From: Pseudomonas putida
GTDB taxonomy: Bacteria; Pseudomonadota; Gammaproteobacteria; Pseudomonadales; Pseudomonadaceae
DNA length: 64,000 bases
Direction of reading: 5' to 3'
Assembly (NCBI RefSeq): GCF_028682635.1
Contig: NZ_JANHLK010000021.1
Location: 44,270-108,269, forward strand
The notes beneath the pieces were generated by a model. It was not told the origin of the DNA. It saw only the letters and a program-made list of their open reading frames with translations, and did not search any database. Shown here one piece after another: positions 41,378-50,693 of the stretch. A program made the position numbers and the translations under genes. The stretch's first letter is position 1. Each line of letters opens with the position of its first letter.

Positions 41378-42250
41378 TTGAGCGTCGTGAGTCGTACCAT
41401 TTCCACTCTGGCAGGAACGCGCCGTAAACTCGACGGCGGCGTTCTGTTCGGCCATACACCGCGGCAGAAATGGTCGCAATGGATGGCGCCGGACCTGGAC
41501 AACCGGGTCGACATTGCGTCCCGGGCATTGCTGGTGCAGCAGGATGGAAAAAACATCCTCGTGCTGGCCGGCGCCGATGCATTGCTGGCGCCGATACCCC
41601 GTGCCTGCCGCTGCCAGCCAGCCGTTTCGGGGTTGCTGGAAAGCCTGGCGCAGCACGGTTTGGGCGAAGACGATATCGATGCGGTGGTGCTGACCCATCT
41701 GCATGCACCGCTGTCCGAGGAACTGCTTGAACGGGTCAGGGAAGGGGAGATGCCACGGCTGCTGTTTCGCAAGGCGCATTACCTGGTGGGCGAACGCCAC
41801 TGGGTGCGAGCACGCCACCCCCATCCACGTGATCGGGAGCTGTTCATCTCGCCGCTCTTGCATCGCCTGGAAAACAGCGGGCGCCTTATCCTGATCGATG
41901 GCCATGGCTGCGACCGCCTCGGAAGCGGGTGGCATTTTCATTTCAGCGACGGCTACACACCTGGGCAACTGTTGCCGGAAATCCTGCTGCCCGGCGGGCC
42001 TGTGGTGTTTGTCGGCGACCTGATCCCGGGAACGCACTGGCTGAGCCTGAACGTCAACAGCGCCTATGATCGCAATCCCGAATGCGTGGCCGGGGACAAG
42101 GAGCGCCTGCTCGATCATCTGGTGGCGATGCGCGGGCGCCTGTTCTTTTCCGTGGACCCGGACGTCGCCATGGTCAAGGTCATGCGCGACCGGCAATCAC
42201 GCTATGTTCCCTTTGATCCGTACACGTCGCTCCATCGCTTCGACAATTGA
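41378..42250 (+). CDS. Metallo-beta-lactamase fold protein with altered metal motif
   Basis: 290 aa from TTG 41378, with AGGAG 7 nt upstream. The core reads 'RTISTLAGTRRKLDGGVLFGHTPRQKWSQWMAPDLDNRVDIASRALLVQQDGKNILV', as in MBL hydrolases that contain 'GGxxFGxxPxxxW'. The canonical H-x-H-x-D-H is here 'THLHAPLS', lacking the third His and Asp; the later metal positions are also changed ('GWHFHFSDGYTPGQLLPEILLP', 'VVFVGDLIPGTHWL'). So the fold is kept but at least one zinc site is lost. Alone between a fragment and a catabolic cluster; function unknown. Confidence 0.75.
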   Translation: MSVVSRTISTLAGTRRKLDGGVLFGHTPRQKWSQWMAPDLDNRVDIASRALLVQQDGKNILVLAGADALLAPIPRACRCQPAVSGLLESLAQHGLGEDDIDAVVLTHLHAPLSEELLERVREGEMPRLLFRKAHYLVGERHWVRARHPHPRDRELFISPLLHRLENSGRLILIDGHGCDRLGSGWHFHFSDGYTPGQLLPEILLPGGPVVFVGDLIPGTHWLSLNVNSAYDRNPECVAGDKERLLDHLVAMRGRLFFSVDPDVAMVKVMRDRQSRYVPFDPYTSLHRFDN

Positions 42251-42317
42251 GCTTTCGGCTGTCGATTGAGAACCCGGACAGGTTACTCCTCGCAATCCGT
42301 CGCCATCGGTGACCTGG

Positions 42318-43103
42318 TCAGTCTCTGATTTTGTCCAAGGCCGAAACAATGCGCTCAGCCGCATCCTGGTCACCGCGGTGTTTGAGTTCGCTAGCCACTT
42401 GGTTCAACTGCTGCGCCGTGAGGCCAACATTCATGCTGATCTTCAGGTGCGACTCCAACTGCGGCGCCAACCCTGGCATCGCGGCAAGTGCCCCAACAGT
42501 GGCCAGCTCACGAGCAGCCCAATCGAGGTTGTCTCGGGCGAAGATATCCCCGAACAGGTGAACCTTCAGAAACTGGTCAATGGCAGGGGCGAACTCAAAC
42601 AGCGGCCCTGAGACCGGCGCTCCCACCAGACGGGTTTGATTGTCGGTGCCCAGTTCGAGCAAGGCATGGCCCGACGGCACGGGGCCTGGTTCGCGCCCCG
42701 GTTCGTCGTGAACGCCGCGTGCTTCGCGCTCTTGCAACAAACTCATCAGTTGCGAAAGTGCATTGAGGCTGCGCGGGAAACCGGCATACGCATAGAGCTG
42801 AACCAGGATTTCCTTGCACTCACTAATCGTTAGGCCGGCATCGAGACCGCGATTGAGCGCATCGCGCAAACGGGGCATATCGCCGGTCGCCATGCTGGCG
42901 CCGATAGAGGCGACAGCCAGTTCTTTTGCAGTCAGGGTTTGTTCAGTCACCATCTTTGTCTCCGAATTGTGTGTGGTACTGGCGAAGCTGTAAGACGAGT
43001 TGAAGGTTGACGGGCCGGCGCTATCTGTCGCAGCCGATAGGGCACATGGCATCCAGGCCGCCAGCCAGAGGCCCTTCCATGCAAGGGAATGATTGCTGAA
43101 CAT
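42318..43103 (-). CDS. Exported carboxymuconolactone-decarboxylase-like double-domain protein
   Basis: 261 aa. The first ~25 residues are hydrophobic with signal-like character (MFSNHSLAWKGLWLAAWMPCALSA), followed by two CMD/AhpD-like units. First: 'ELAVASIGASMATGDMPRLRDALNRGLDAGLTISECKEILVQLYAYAGFPRSLNAL'. Second: 'RDNLDWAARELATVGALAAMPGLAPQLESHLKISMNVGLTAQQLNQV'. The redox CxxC of AhpD is absent. Cytosolic members decarboxylate or handle peroxides; a secreted one is unusual. Last gene of a cluster with an MFS transporter and an alpha/beta hydrolase. Confidence 0.75.
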   Translation of the reverse strand: MFSNHSLAWKGLWLAAWMPCALSAATDSAGPSTFNSSYSFASTTHNSETKMVTEQTLTAKELAVASIGASMATGDMPRLRDALNRGLDAGLTISECKEILVQLYAYAGFPRSLNALSQLMSLLQEREARGVHDEPGREPGPVPSGHALLELGTDNQTRLVGAPVSGPLFEFAPAIDQFLKVHLFGDIFARDNLDWAARELATVGALAAMPGLAPQLESHLKISMNVGLTAQQLNQVASELKHRGDQDAAERIVSALDKIRD

Positions 43104-43128
43104 GGCCTTGCTCCTTGGATAGGTGGGT

Positions 43129-44340
43129 TCACCGGGTGTGCGACACCGGCGAACGTGAAGTTAGAAAAGTCAGCAGGGCGGCGAGCATCAGCAGCGCGGC
43201 GCTGGCGATAAATGTGCTCTGGTAGCCGAGCGCGTCAAACAGTACGCCGCCGACGGTGGAGCCCACTGCGATAGCCAATTGAACAATCGCCACCATCAGG
43301 CCGCCGCCCGCTTCGGCGTGATCCGGCAAGGCGTGCGCAATCCAGCTCCACCAACCCACTGGCGCTGCCGTCGCAATAAAGCCCCAGAGTCCGAGCAATA
43401 CCGCTACAGCGATAACCCCGGTGCCAGCAGGAATCAGCGCCAGCGCAATAACCGCCATCAGCAGTGAGATGGTACTCAAGGTGCCGTACAGACTGCGCTT
43501 GAGGACTACACCGATCAGCGTTGTGCCGCAAAAGCCAGCGACGCCTATCACCAATAGCAGCAGAGAAAGAGTCGGCACCTTGACCTGGGTGACCGTTTCC
43601 AGAAACGGGCGCAGGTAGGTGAACAGCGCAAATTGGCCCATGAAAAACAAGCCAGCGGCGGCCATGCCTAGCGCCACCGTGCGATTTTTCAGCAGTTTGA
43701 AAACATTGCCGGCACCCGGCGAACGCTTCTGTGTTGGCATGCTCGGCAAGCTTAGCCACTGCCAAACCAGCGCAATCAACGCCACTGGGACCAGGCACAG
43801 GAACGCACCACGCCAACCCACCACCGAGCCCAGATAACTGCCCAGTGGCGCTGCCACCACCGTCGCCAGGGCGTTGCCGCTGTTGAAAACAGCCAGCGCC
43901 CTGGGCACCTGTGCAGCAGGTACCAGGCGCATCGCAGTGGCTGCCGACATCGACCAGAATCCGCCAATCACTACGCCGATCAGGGCTCGCCCAGCCATGT
44001 AGATCAGGTAGTTTGGAGCAAGCGCCACAACGGTGCCCGATACGGCCATCAAACCGGTCAGGGCCAGTAGCAGGGTCTTTCTGTTCAGGGTACCGGCGAT
44101 CCAGCTGATCGACAGGCTGGCCAACACCGCAAACGCGCCCGATATGGCAAGGCCCTGGCCCGCCAGGCCTTGGCTGACCTGCAGGTCGTTTGCCAAGGGT
44201 GTCAGCAGGCTGACGGGCATGAATTCCGAGGCGATCAGTGCGAATACGCATAGCGTCATCGCATAAACACCTCCCCAATGACCGGTACGCGTACCTGTCT
44301 CGCTCAAGGCGGTGGCGTGCAGTTGGACGTCAGCGGTCAT
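43129..44340 (-). CDS. MFS transporter, drug/sugar-efflux type (DHA1, AraJ/NepI-like)
   Basis: 403 aa with twelve hydrophobic segments. 'GVYAMTLCVFALIASEFMPVSLLTPLANDLQVSQGLAGQGLAISGAFAVLASLSISWIAG' is characteristic of NepI/AraJ-type DHA1 exporters ('ASEFMPVSLLTP'). Later 'GGFWSMSAATAMRLVPAAQVPRALAVFNSGNALATVVAAPLGSYLG' is the motif C region. Starting ATG overlaps the alpha/beta-hydrolase stop by 4 nt. Probably exports a product related to the neighbouring genes; drug efflux is possible. Confidence 0.87.
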   Translation of the reverse strand: MTADVQLHATALSETGTRTGHWGGVYAMTLCVFALIASEFMPVSLLTPLANDLQVSQGLAGQGLAISGAFAVLASLSISWIAGTLNRKTLLLALTGLMAVSGTVVALAPNYLIYMAGRALIGVVIGGFWSMSAATAMRLVPAAQVPRALAVFNSGNALATVVAAPLGSYLGSVVGWRGAFLCLVPVALIALVWQWLSLPSMPTQKRSPGAGNVFKLLKNRTVALGMAAAGLFFMGQFALFTYLRPFLETVTQVKVPTLSLLLLVIGVAGFCGTTLIGVVLKRSLYGTLSTISLLMAVIALALIPAGTGVIAVAVLLGLWGFIATAAPVGWWSWIAHALPDHAEAGGGLMVAIVQLAIAVGSTVGGVLFDALGYQSTFIASAALLMLAALLTFLTSRSPVSHTR

Positions 44341-45365
44341 TTCAGGTGTTCCTGAAAGAACCGGGTCAGCTTGGCGAAAGGAATCAGGTCGACGCGGTCG
44401 TACAGATCGACATGGCCTGCGTTGGGCACGATGACCAGCTCTTTAGGTTCGCCTGCCAGGCGAAACGCCTCTTCGCTGAACTCGCGCGAGTGGGCGTTTT
44501 CACCTGCAATAAACAACATCGGGCGAGGCGAAATGCTCTCGATATCGACGAATGGGTAGAAATTCATGAACTTGGTATTACTGCTCAGCGTCGGGCGGGT
44601 GGTCTGTTGCGGCGTGGAACCGGCCGGGGTGAATTCGCCACGCGGGGTGCGGTAGAAGTCAAAGAACTCGCGTTGAACAGGGTGAGTGTCGGCATTGAGC
44701 TCCTGCACCGTGCCGCCGGTGAATTCGATCTTGCCACCCATAAATTCCGTATAACGCTGCTCGGCCGCCGCCGCGATGAGCAGCTTGCGCGCCTCAAGGG
44801 TTTGCGAATGCTTGAGCCCGTTGCGGTTGGCAGCGCCCATGTCGTACATGCTGACAGTGGCGATGGCTTTCATGCGCGGGTCGATCTTGGCGGCACTGAT
44901 GACAAAGCTGCCGCTGCCACAAATCCCCAGCGCACCAATGCGCTGGCGGTCGATAAACGGCCGCGTGCCGAGGTAATCCACGGCGGCACTGAAGTCCTCG
45001 GCGTACATGTCTGGCAGTACCGCGTTACGTGGTCGTCCTTCGCTTTCGCCCCAGAACGACAAATCCAGCGCCAGGGTAACGAAGCCTTGTTCCGCCAATT
45101 TTTGCGCATAGAGGTTGGAGCTTTGCTCCTTGACCGCGCCCATGGGGTGGCCAACGATAATGGCCGGGCTGCGGGTGGCGCTGTCCAGACCTTTTGGCAT
45201 GAACAGATTGCCCACGACGTTGAGCTGGTACTGATTTTTGAAGCTGACCTTTTGCACGGTCACCTTGTCACTTTGAAAGAAATTATCTGCACCGTTGGAC
45301 ATATCGGCTCCTAAGGCGGTGAATGAACTGATTAGCAACCCGAGCATTACGAGAAGTCTTTTCAT
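44337..45365 (-). CDS. Exported alpha/beta hydrolase (DLH/DUF1749-like)
   Basis: 342 aa. The first 20 residues form a signal peptide (MKRLLVMLGLLISSFTALGA-D). The hydrolase core includes 'RSPAIIVGHPMGAVKEQSSNLYAQKLAEQGFVTLALDLSFWGESEG', a nucleophile elbow at 'GALGICGSGSFVISAAKID' (G-x-C/S-G-S-G) and the tail 'VIVPNAGHVDLYDRVDLIPFAK' with the catalytic His. AAGGA lies ~6 nt before ATG 45365. It is the first gene of an operon with the transporter and CMD-like gene, divergent from a LysR regulator. Substrate unknown; an ester or thioester is likely. Confidence 0.85.
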   Translation of the reverse strand: MKRLLVMLGLLISSFTALGADMSNGADNFFQSDKVTVQKVSFKNQYQLNVVGNLFMPKGLDSATRSPAIIVGHPMGAVKEQSSNLYAQKLAEQGFVTLALDLSFWGESEGRPRNAVLPDMYAEDFSAAVDYLGTRPFIDRQRIGALGICGSGSFVISAAKIDPRMKAIATVSMYDMGAANRNGLKHSQTLEARKLLIAAAAEQRYTEFMGGKIEFTGGTVQELNADTHPVQREFFDFYRTPRGEFTPAGSTPQQTTRPTLSSNTKFMNFYPFVDIESISPRPMLFIAGENAHSREFSEEAFRLAGEPKELVIVPNAGHVDLYDRVDLIPFAKLTRFFQEHLK

Positions 45366-45537
45366 GGGGCATCCTTCTTGAGAGAAAGCTGAAGGCGACG
45401 TAGCGCGAGGCTCGCCCCTCTTCATGGCGAGAAGCTGGGATGCGGGGTAGTGTTACGCAATAACCAGATTTTGATTAGCTAATGAATGCTTAATGCGGCT
45501 ATAACCGTATCTAATCAATCAATCGAGCGTGTCCGCG

Positions 45538-46446
45538 ATGGCCAAACCCAATTTCAATGATTTGCTGGCTTTCGTGACGGTGGCGCGGGTGGGCAGCTTT
45601 ACCCGCGCGGCGGTACAGCTTGGGGTGACGCAATCTGCAGTCAGTCAGGTGGTTTCCGCACTGGAAGCCCGTTTGAAAATTCGCTTGCTGACCCGCACTA
45701 CGCGCAGCGTATCGCTGACCGCGGCGGGCGAGCGATTGCTGGAAGCGGTGGGCCGTCGCTTCGATGAAATCGAGGCCGAAGTGCAAGCGTTGACCGAGCT
45801 GCGCGATAAACCGGCCGGGACGGTACGCATTACCTGCGGCGACAATGTCATCAAGACAACGCTGTTGCCCAAGTTGACGCCGTTGCTGCAGATGTACCCG
45901 GATATCAAGCTGGAATTCGATATCAACTATGGCTTCCGCGATATCGTCGCCGACCGCTTCGATGCCGGCGTGCGCTTCAGCGATACGGTGGCCCAGGACA
46001 TGATCGCCGTGCCCATCGGCCCGCCTATACGAATGGCCGTCGTTGCTGCGCCAGGCTATTTCGCGAAAAATCCCGCCCCCGAACACCCTCGCGATCTGGC
46101 GGCACACCGCTGTATCGATATCCGCTTTCCCACCTATGACGGCGTGGATGCATGGGAATTCGAACGCCTGGGCAAGAAGGTTAAAGTACGTGTAGACGGC
46201 CAGTTGGTATTCAACTCCACCACCCATATCGCCGATGCTGCGGTGGGTGGGCTGGGTATCGCTTATCTGCCCGAAGACGAGTTTGCCCAAGAACTCACCG
46301 ACGGGCGGCTTATCCGGGTACTGGAGGACTGGTGTGAACCCTTCGGCGGCTTTCATCTGTATTACCCCAGCCGCCGACAACCCTCCCAGGCGTTTTCGCT
46401 GGTAGTCGATGCGTTACGGGTTGATCGTTTGCCGCCGACCGGTTGA
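45538..46446 (+). CDS. LysR-family transcriptional regulator
   Basis: 302 aa. HTH 'NFNDLLAFVTVARVGSFTRAAVQLGVTQSAVSQVVSALEARLKIRLLTRTTRSVSLTAAGERLLEAV'. Effector domain starts near 'GTVRITCGDNVIKTTLLPKLTPLLQMYPDIKLEFDINYGFRDIVADRFDAGVRF', as in CrgA-like LysR proteins. Start ATG 45538 is chosen over GTG 45529 as the usual M-A-K-P-N start. The perfect palindrome ATTAGCTAAT at 45474-45483 lies in the divergent promoter region and may be its site. Confidence 0.9.
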   Translation: MAKPNFNDLLAFVTVARVGSFTRAAVQLGVTQSAVSQVVSALEARLKIRLLTRTTRSVSLTAAGERLLEAVGRRFDEIEAEVQALTELRDKPAGTVRITCGDNVIKTTLLPKLTPLLQMYPDIKLEFDINYGFRDIVADRFDAGVRFSDTVAQDMIAVPIGPPIRMAVVAAPGYFAKNPAPEHPRDLAAHRCIDIRFPTYDGVDAWEFERLGKKVKVRVDGQLVFNSTTHIADAAVGGLGIAYLPEDEFAQELTDGRLIRVLEDWCEPFGGFHLYYPSRRQPSQAFSLVVDALRVDRLPPTG

Positions 46447-46457
46447 GTCCACCGCCT

Positions 46458-49400
46458 CTAAAAGTTGATTTTGAAGCCCAGCATCGCGTCATACCCATGA
46501 CTGTCCCCGTCGAACCCCTGGCGATAACCCGCCGAAGCGGTAAACGTGGTGCGTCGATTGGCCTGGTAGTCGACGCCCAGATTGACTTCACCCCAGGTGC
46601 CCTGGATGTCTGACTCGAACGGAACGTAACCCGACTCAGAGGAAAACTCGGTCTTCGGTTGCCCTTTGAACTCATGCCAGACACTGGGACGAACCCATGC
46701 GTTGGTACGCCGTTCGCTCTTGTCGACGCCTTCGGTTTCCCAGTCCTTGGCGATGCGCACACCGAGCCGTCCGATCAGTGAGTCCACATCCTTGAACCGA
46801 ACGTTGGCGCCGACGTCGTCGCTGCTGTCCAGATCGACGTAGCTGTAGATGGCCTGCAACTGCGGTTCGACGTACCAGTCCTTGTCAACCTGGTAGGGGT
46901 AGCCGTTTTCCAGCGAGGCGGTGTAGCCCCAACCGCGGGTTTTCAGTTTGGCCAGGTCGTTGGGCTTGGCCTCGATGTCGAAGCGGTTGACCTGCAACAC
47001 ACCGTCCAGATACCAGCCGGACGGGCCGAAGTGCGTCCAGTACGCGCCCACGCCGTAAGCGCGCAGGGTGTCTTCACCGGCGGGACGGCGGGTGTAGTGG
47101 CTGACGCCTGCGTCGATGGTGCCGGCCGATAGCGATATACCGGCCTGTTCATGACTGCCATCGGTCCTGACCTTGCGGTAGAGGTCGGTGCCGACCTGGA
47201 AGGCGGTCAGGTCGTAGTTGTACTCGGGCGTATTGCCCAAGGCGTTCTTGCGATCACCGTCCTGTTTGCCACTGCGATAGATGACCCTTCCCCAGCCCAT
47301 GGACGGGGCCAAAGTGGACTCATCTTCCTTGGGCAATGGATCGCCGGCATTGAGGCGTTCTTCGCCGACCCGCTCGTGCAAGGTATCGACCATTGTCCTG
47401 CCGTAGACCAGCGCCAGCGCCGGAACCGCGCCGTACAGCGAAACCTCCGGCCGAAAATTCGGGACGGGCGCGGGAGCTGGATCGGGATCCGGGGTCGGAT
47501 CAGGCGTTGGATCAGGCGTTGGATCAGGATCAGGATCCGGAGTCGGATCGGGGTTCGGGTCTGGAGGAACAGGGGGAGCAGGGGGAGCAGGGGGCGTGGG
47601 AGCATCCGAACGCAGGAACCAGGTGTCCCTGGCGGTGCCATCCTCGGCACCTCGTTGCAGGCGATACTCATACGGCCCTGCGACGGCCCTGCTGGCCAGG
47701 CGAAACGCGGTGGGGTCACTGGCGCCGTCGGTTTTGTTCAGCAACTCGACGACAGCGATGCCGTTGCCCTGGGTCAATTCGCCCTGTCCGCCGACATTAC
47801 TCACGGTAACCCCGGTGGCACCGCCGCTGCCGGTGCTGGTCGAGTCCACCACCAGCATGTCGGAGCGACTGTTGGTGCCGCCAGCGTTCAAGGTGGTGTT
47901 GAGCAGCAGTCTGCCGCCATTGGACACGAAGGTCCCGCCGCCATCGGTACCGGCGGTGGTCGCGCCACTGATCAACAGCACATTGCCCACGGTGTTGGTG
48001 CCGGCCGCAAGGTCGAGCGTGCCGCTGTGGGTGAAGCTGTTCACGCCGAGTAATTGGCCTTGCACCGCGCCACCCGGCGTCGGTGTATTAGCCGCTTGGC
48101 CCAAGGGCAGATAGGCACCGCTGGCATTGAAATTGACGATGCCTGTAGCGGGTTGCGCTGCCAGGCGAATGACGCCGCTGTTGTCGATACTGTTGTTGCC
48201 GGAAGAACCCAGGTTGCTGGTCGCAATACCCCAGGTATCACGCGTGCCGCTGCCGGCGCTGTCGGCAAAATTGCGCAAGATCCAGGTACCGCTGTTGGTC
48301 ACCGTACTGGCGGCACTGACGGCATTGACCGAGCCGGTCATCTGACCGGTGTTGTTGAGTATAAAATTCGTCCCGGGCGTGGTCGCATCGGCACGCACCG
48401 CTGAATCGCTGAGCGCACCGATCACACCGGTGTTCGTCAACGTCTGGGTTGCACCGCCCAGCGTGACGCCGCTGCTGTCTGCCCATCCACCTTGAAGGGT
48501 CGCGCTGTTGCTGACGCTGACCGCGCCGCCCTCGGTCAATGCATCAATCGCCGACGACCCCGTGCCCTTGGTGGTAATCGCCCCGGTGTTGCTGACCGAG
48601 AGCGTGGCCGCGCCGGATGCTTGCGCGAGAATCCCCTGGCTGTCGCTGGCACCCAGCGTCTGAATCGGCCCGGTGTTGACGACGGTTTGCTGGCCACTGA
48701 CGGACAACGTACGGATGCCACGCTGCTGATTGCCGCGAGCGATCAGTTCCCCACTGTTACTCACATTCAGGGTGCCCACGCCGGTGCCCGAGTTGAATGC
48801 GTTGCCCGCCAGAATCGCCGCACCCTGGCCATTGACGTCAATCAGCGGCCCGGTGAACGTGACACTGGTATTTCCGCCCAGGGTCAGTGCCTGTATGCCA
48901 AAGGAGCCAATGCCACTGCCATCGCCCGACCCGGCATCGGAGTGCGTGATGATCGTGCCACCGGAATTGACGTCCACGGTGCCTGTAGGTGATTGGGTCG
49001 ACGCATAAATCCCGTTGGCGTTGCTGTTGATCGTTTCGATACGGTTGCCGGAGTAGTCGACCCGGACGTTGCCGCCCGTCGAGTCGACCCGGATGCCACC
49101 CGCGCCAAAGCCACTGGCGAAGATGTTGCCGGAATAGTCGATAAGGACATTGTTGTTTTCGGCGCTGACGATGATGCCGTAGGCACGCGTGGTGTTCAGC
49201 CCGCCGAGCACGGTGAGATTGCCGCTGCCGGTGATGGTCGCATCACCGGTACCGCGCTTGATCACGTAGATCGCTCGCGAGCCGGCAGTATTGGCCGTGT
49301 TGCCGACGTTGATAGCGGCGTTGTTTGCAATGCTGATCGAGCCGGTAGCGCCAGCGTTATCGTTGGCATAGATACCATGTCCGCCGCCCCCGGTGGTGGT

Positions 49401-50366
49401 GATCGCACCGGTGTTGGTGATGTCGATGCTGCCAACGGTAGAGAAGGAGCGAATGCCGAAACCATTGACGCCATTGGCGCTGAGTGTCCCGCTGTTGCTC
49501 AACCGGGTATTGCCGGCGCCGCCTTCGGTGAAGAGGCCGAAGGCGTTCATGCCGATGGCCTGGACAGTCGCTGCGTTCACCAGGGTGGTGTTGCCATTGA
49601 TCGCACGGGTGTGGACACCGGCGTGGTTGCCAATGCCAGCGGTAGGCAAGGTATCGTCGGTAATGGGATCGCCGGCGGACAGCGCATCGTCGTTGTTCAC
49701 CAGGATGCTGACCCCGGCACCGACACTGACGCTGGTGTCGCCGCTGCCGGTGGCTTTGGTCCAGATGCCGTTGCCGCCGAGCAGGGTTATCTGGCCACTG
49801 CCATCGTGGGTCACGTTGATCCCGCCGCCGCCACTACCATTCACATCGATCCCGTCGTGTTCGTTGCCGACCACGGTGTTGAGGATGTTCAGGGTGGTGC
49901 CCGAAGTGACGGAAAACGTCGACAGCCCACTGCTGGCATTGGTGATGGCCAGCGCATCGAGTCCGCTGCCACCCACGTTGACCGTGTTGGTGCCGCCATT
50001 GACGCTCAGGGACGCATTGCCGGTAGATCCGATTACGTTAGAGAACACCGCGTTTGCAGCCGTCGGTGGCGTGCTATTGATCGTGGTGCCGCTGAGGGCA
50101 ACGGTTGAGTTGGCGTTGTTGCCTCGACCAAGCACCGAGGAGCCGGCAGTGGTGGTGATGGCCGTACCCGCTTGAGTACTGATCGAGGCATCGACGCTGG
50201 CGGCAGGCGTACAGGTTTGCGAAACGTTGTAGGTTCCGACGGCAAGCGGCCCACAGGCGGCCTGGGCATCCGCCAGCGTCAGGACATTGGCCATGGCGAC
50301 CAGCAAGGCGCTACGTTTGAAATGCGGGGCAAACCCGACACGGAAATGGTCGCGAGCGCTTTTCAT
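46458..50366 (-). CDS. Type Va autotransporter with long Ser/Thr/Gly/Asn-rich passenger
   Basis: 1302 aa. The signal is extended: 'FKRSALLVAMANVLTLADAQA' preceded by a basic start. Residues ~40-930 are a parallel beta-helix passenger with regular repeats such as 'NTGAITTTGGGGHGIYANDNAG', 'NNAAINVG' and 'NSGTLSANGVNGFGIRSF'. A Pro-Asp linker (P-D-P-T repeats, about 925-985) then leads to the autotransporter beta-barrel, ending in an aromatic Phe ('YDAMLGFKINF'). The barrel secretes the passenger to the surface, for adhesion or hydrolysis. GGGAGG lies 6 nt before ATG 50366. No protease or lipase catalytic motif seen in the passenger, so adhesin or self-associating function is the better guess. 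Confidence 0.9.
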   Translation of the reverse strand: MKSARDHFRVGFAPHFKRSALLVAMANVLTLADAQAACGPLAVGTYNVSQTCTPAASVDASISTQAGTAITTTAGSSVLGRGNNANSTVALSGTTINSTPPTAANAVFSNVIGSTGNASLSVNGGTNTVNVGGSGLDALAITNASSGLSTFSVTSGTTLNILNTVVGNEHDGIDVNGSGGGGINVTHDGSGQITLLGGNGIWTKATGSGDTSVSVGAGVSILVNNDDALSAGDPITDDTLPTAGIGNHAGVHTRAINGNTTLVNAATVQAIGMNAFGLFTEGGAGNTRLSNSGTLSANGVNGFGIRSFSTVGSIDITNTGAITTTGGGGHGIYANDNAGATGSISIANNAAINVGNTANTAGSRAIYVIKRGTGDATITGSGNLTVLGGLNTTRAYGIIVSAENNNVLIDYSGNIFASGFGAGGIRVDSTGGNVRVDYSGNRIETINSNANGIYASTQSPTGTVDVNSGGTIITHSDAGSGDGSGIGSFGIQALTLGGNTSVTFTGPLIDVNGQGAAILAGNAFNSGTGVGTLNVSNSGELIARGNQQRGIRTLSVSGQQTVVNTGPIQTLGASDSQGILAQASGAATLSVSNTGAITTKGTGSSAIDALTEGGAVSVSNSATLQGGWADSSGVTLGGATQTLTNTGVIGALSDSAVRADATTPGTNFILNNTGQMTGSVNAVSAASTVTNSGTWILRNFADSAGSGTRDTWGIATSNLGSSGNNSIDNSGVIRLAAQPATGIVNFNASGAYLPLGQAANTPTPGGAVQGQLLGVNSFTHSGTLDLAAGTNTVGNVLLISGATTAGTDGGGTFVSNGGRLLLNTTLNAGGTNSRSDMLVVDSTSTGSGGATGVTVSNVGGQGELTQGNGIAVVELLNKTDGASDPTAFRLASRAVAGPYEYRLQRGAEDGTARDTWFLRSDAPTPPAPPAPPVPPDPNPDPTPDPDPDPTPDPTPDPTPDPDPAPAPVPNFRPEVSLYGAVPALALVYGRTMVDTLHERVGEERLNAGDPLPKEDESTLAPSMGWGRVIYRSGKQDGDRKNALGNTPEYNYDLTAFQVGTDLYRKVRTDGSHEQAGISLSAGTIDAGVSHYTRRPAGEDTLRAYGVGAYWTHFGPSGWYLDGVLQVNRFDIEAKPNDLAKLKTRGWGYTASLENGYPYQVDKDWYVEPQLQAIYSYVDLDSSDDVGANVRFKDVDSLIGRLGVRIAKDWETEGVDKSERRTNAWVRPSVWHEFKGQPKTEFSSESGYVPFESDIQGTWGEVNLGVDYQANRRTTFTASAGYRQGFDGDSHGYDAMLGFKINF

Positions 50367-50561
50367 TGAAACCTCCCTGTTCAACTCTCACCGATGCCTG
50401 CCAGCCAACGGGTTATGGCATGGCAATTACAGCTATAAACCTTAGTTGGTAATTCGCATATCGGGGGAACTGAAAGGGGGCGACCATCTGATGAAGGTCA
50501 AATATCACCGATGCGGTATTCGCCTCAATTTCACTCGCCCGCTTACCAGGAGGTCTATCCA

Positions 50562-50693
50562 ATGCTTCAATGGGAGCTCGTGCAGACAGCGGGAACGTTG
50601 CCGCGTGCGGCTCAGGGTAAGCTCTTCGGTGATTTCGGGAGCAAGGCAGGCGAGATGCTGGGTGACTTTTTGTATGGTGAGGTATCAGAGTGA
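50562..50693 (+). CDS. Small ORF (43 aa), soluble, first of an overlapping pair
   Basis: AGGAGG at 50548-50553 stands 8 nt before ATG 50562, an excellent ribosome binding site. The 43-aa product starts MLQWELVQTAG and ends GDFLYGEVSE, acidic with a Gly-rich centre. It ends in TGA overlapping the GTG start of the next small ORF (GTGA), the classical coupling signal. No family recognised. It is one of two genes too short for routine calling, lying between the autotransporter and YdeI-like genes. Confidence 0.55.
   Translation: MLQWELVQTAGTLPRAAQGKLFGDFGSKAGEMLGDFLYGEVSE

Noticed and set aside
48993..50108. 371-aa plus-strand ORF opposite the autotransporter passenger
   Set aside because: Low-complexity Gly/Val/Ala/Asp sequence mirroring the repetitive passenger on the other strand.
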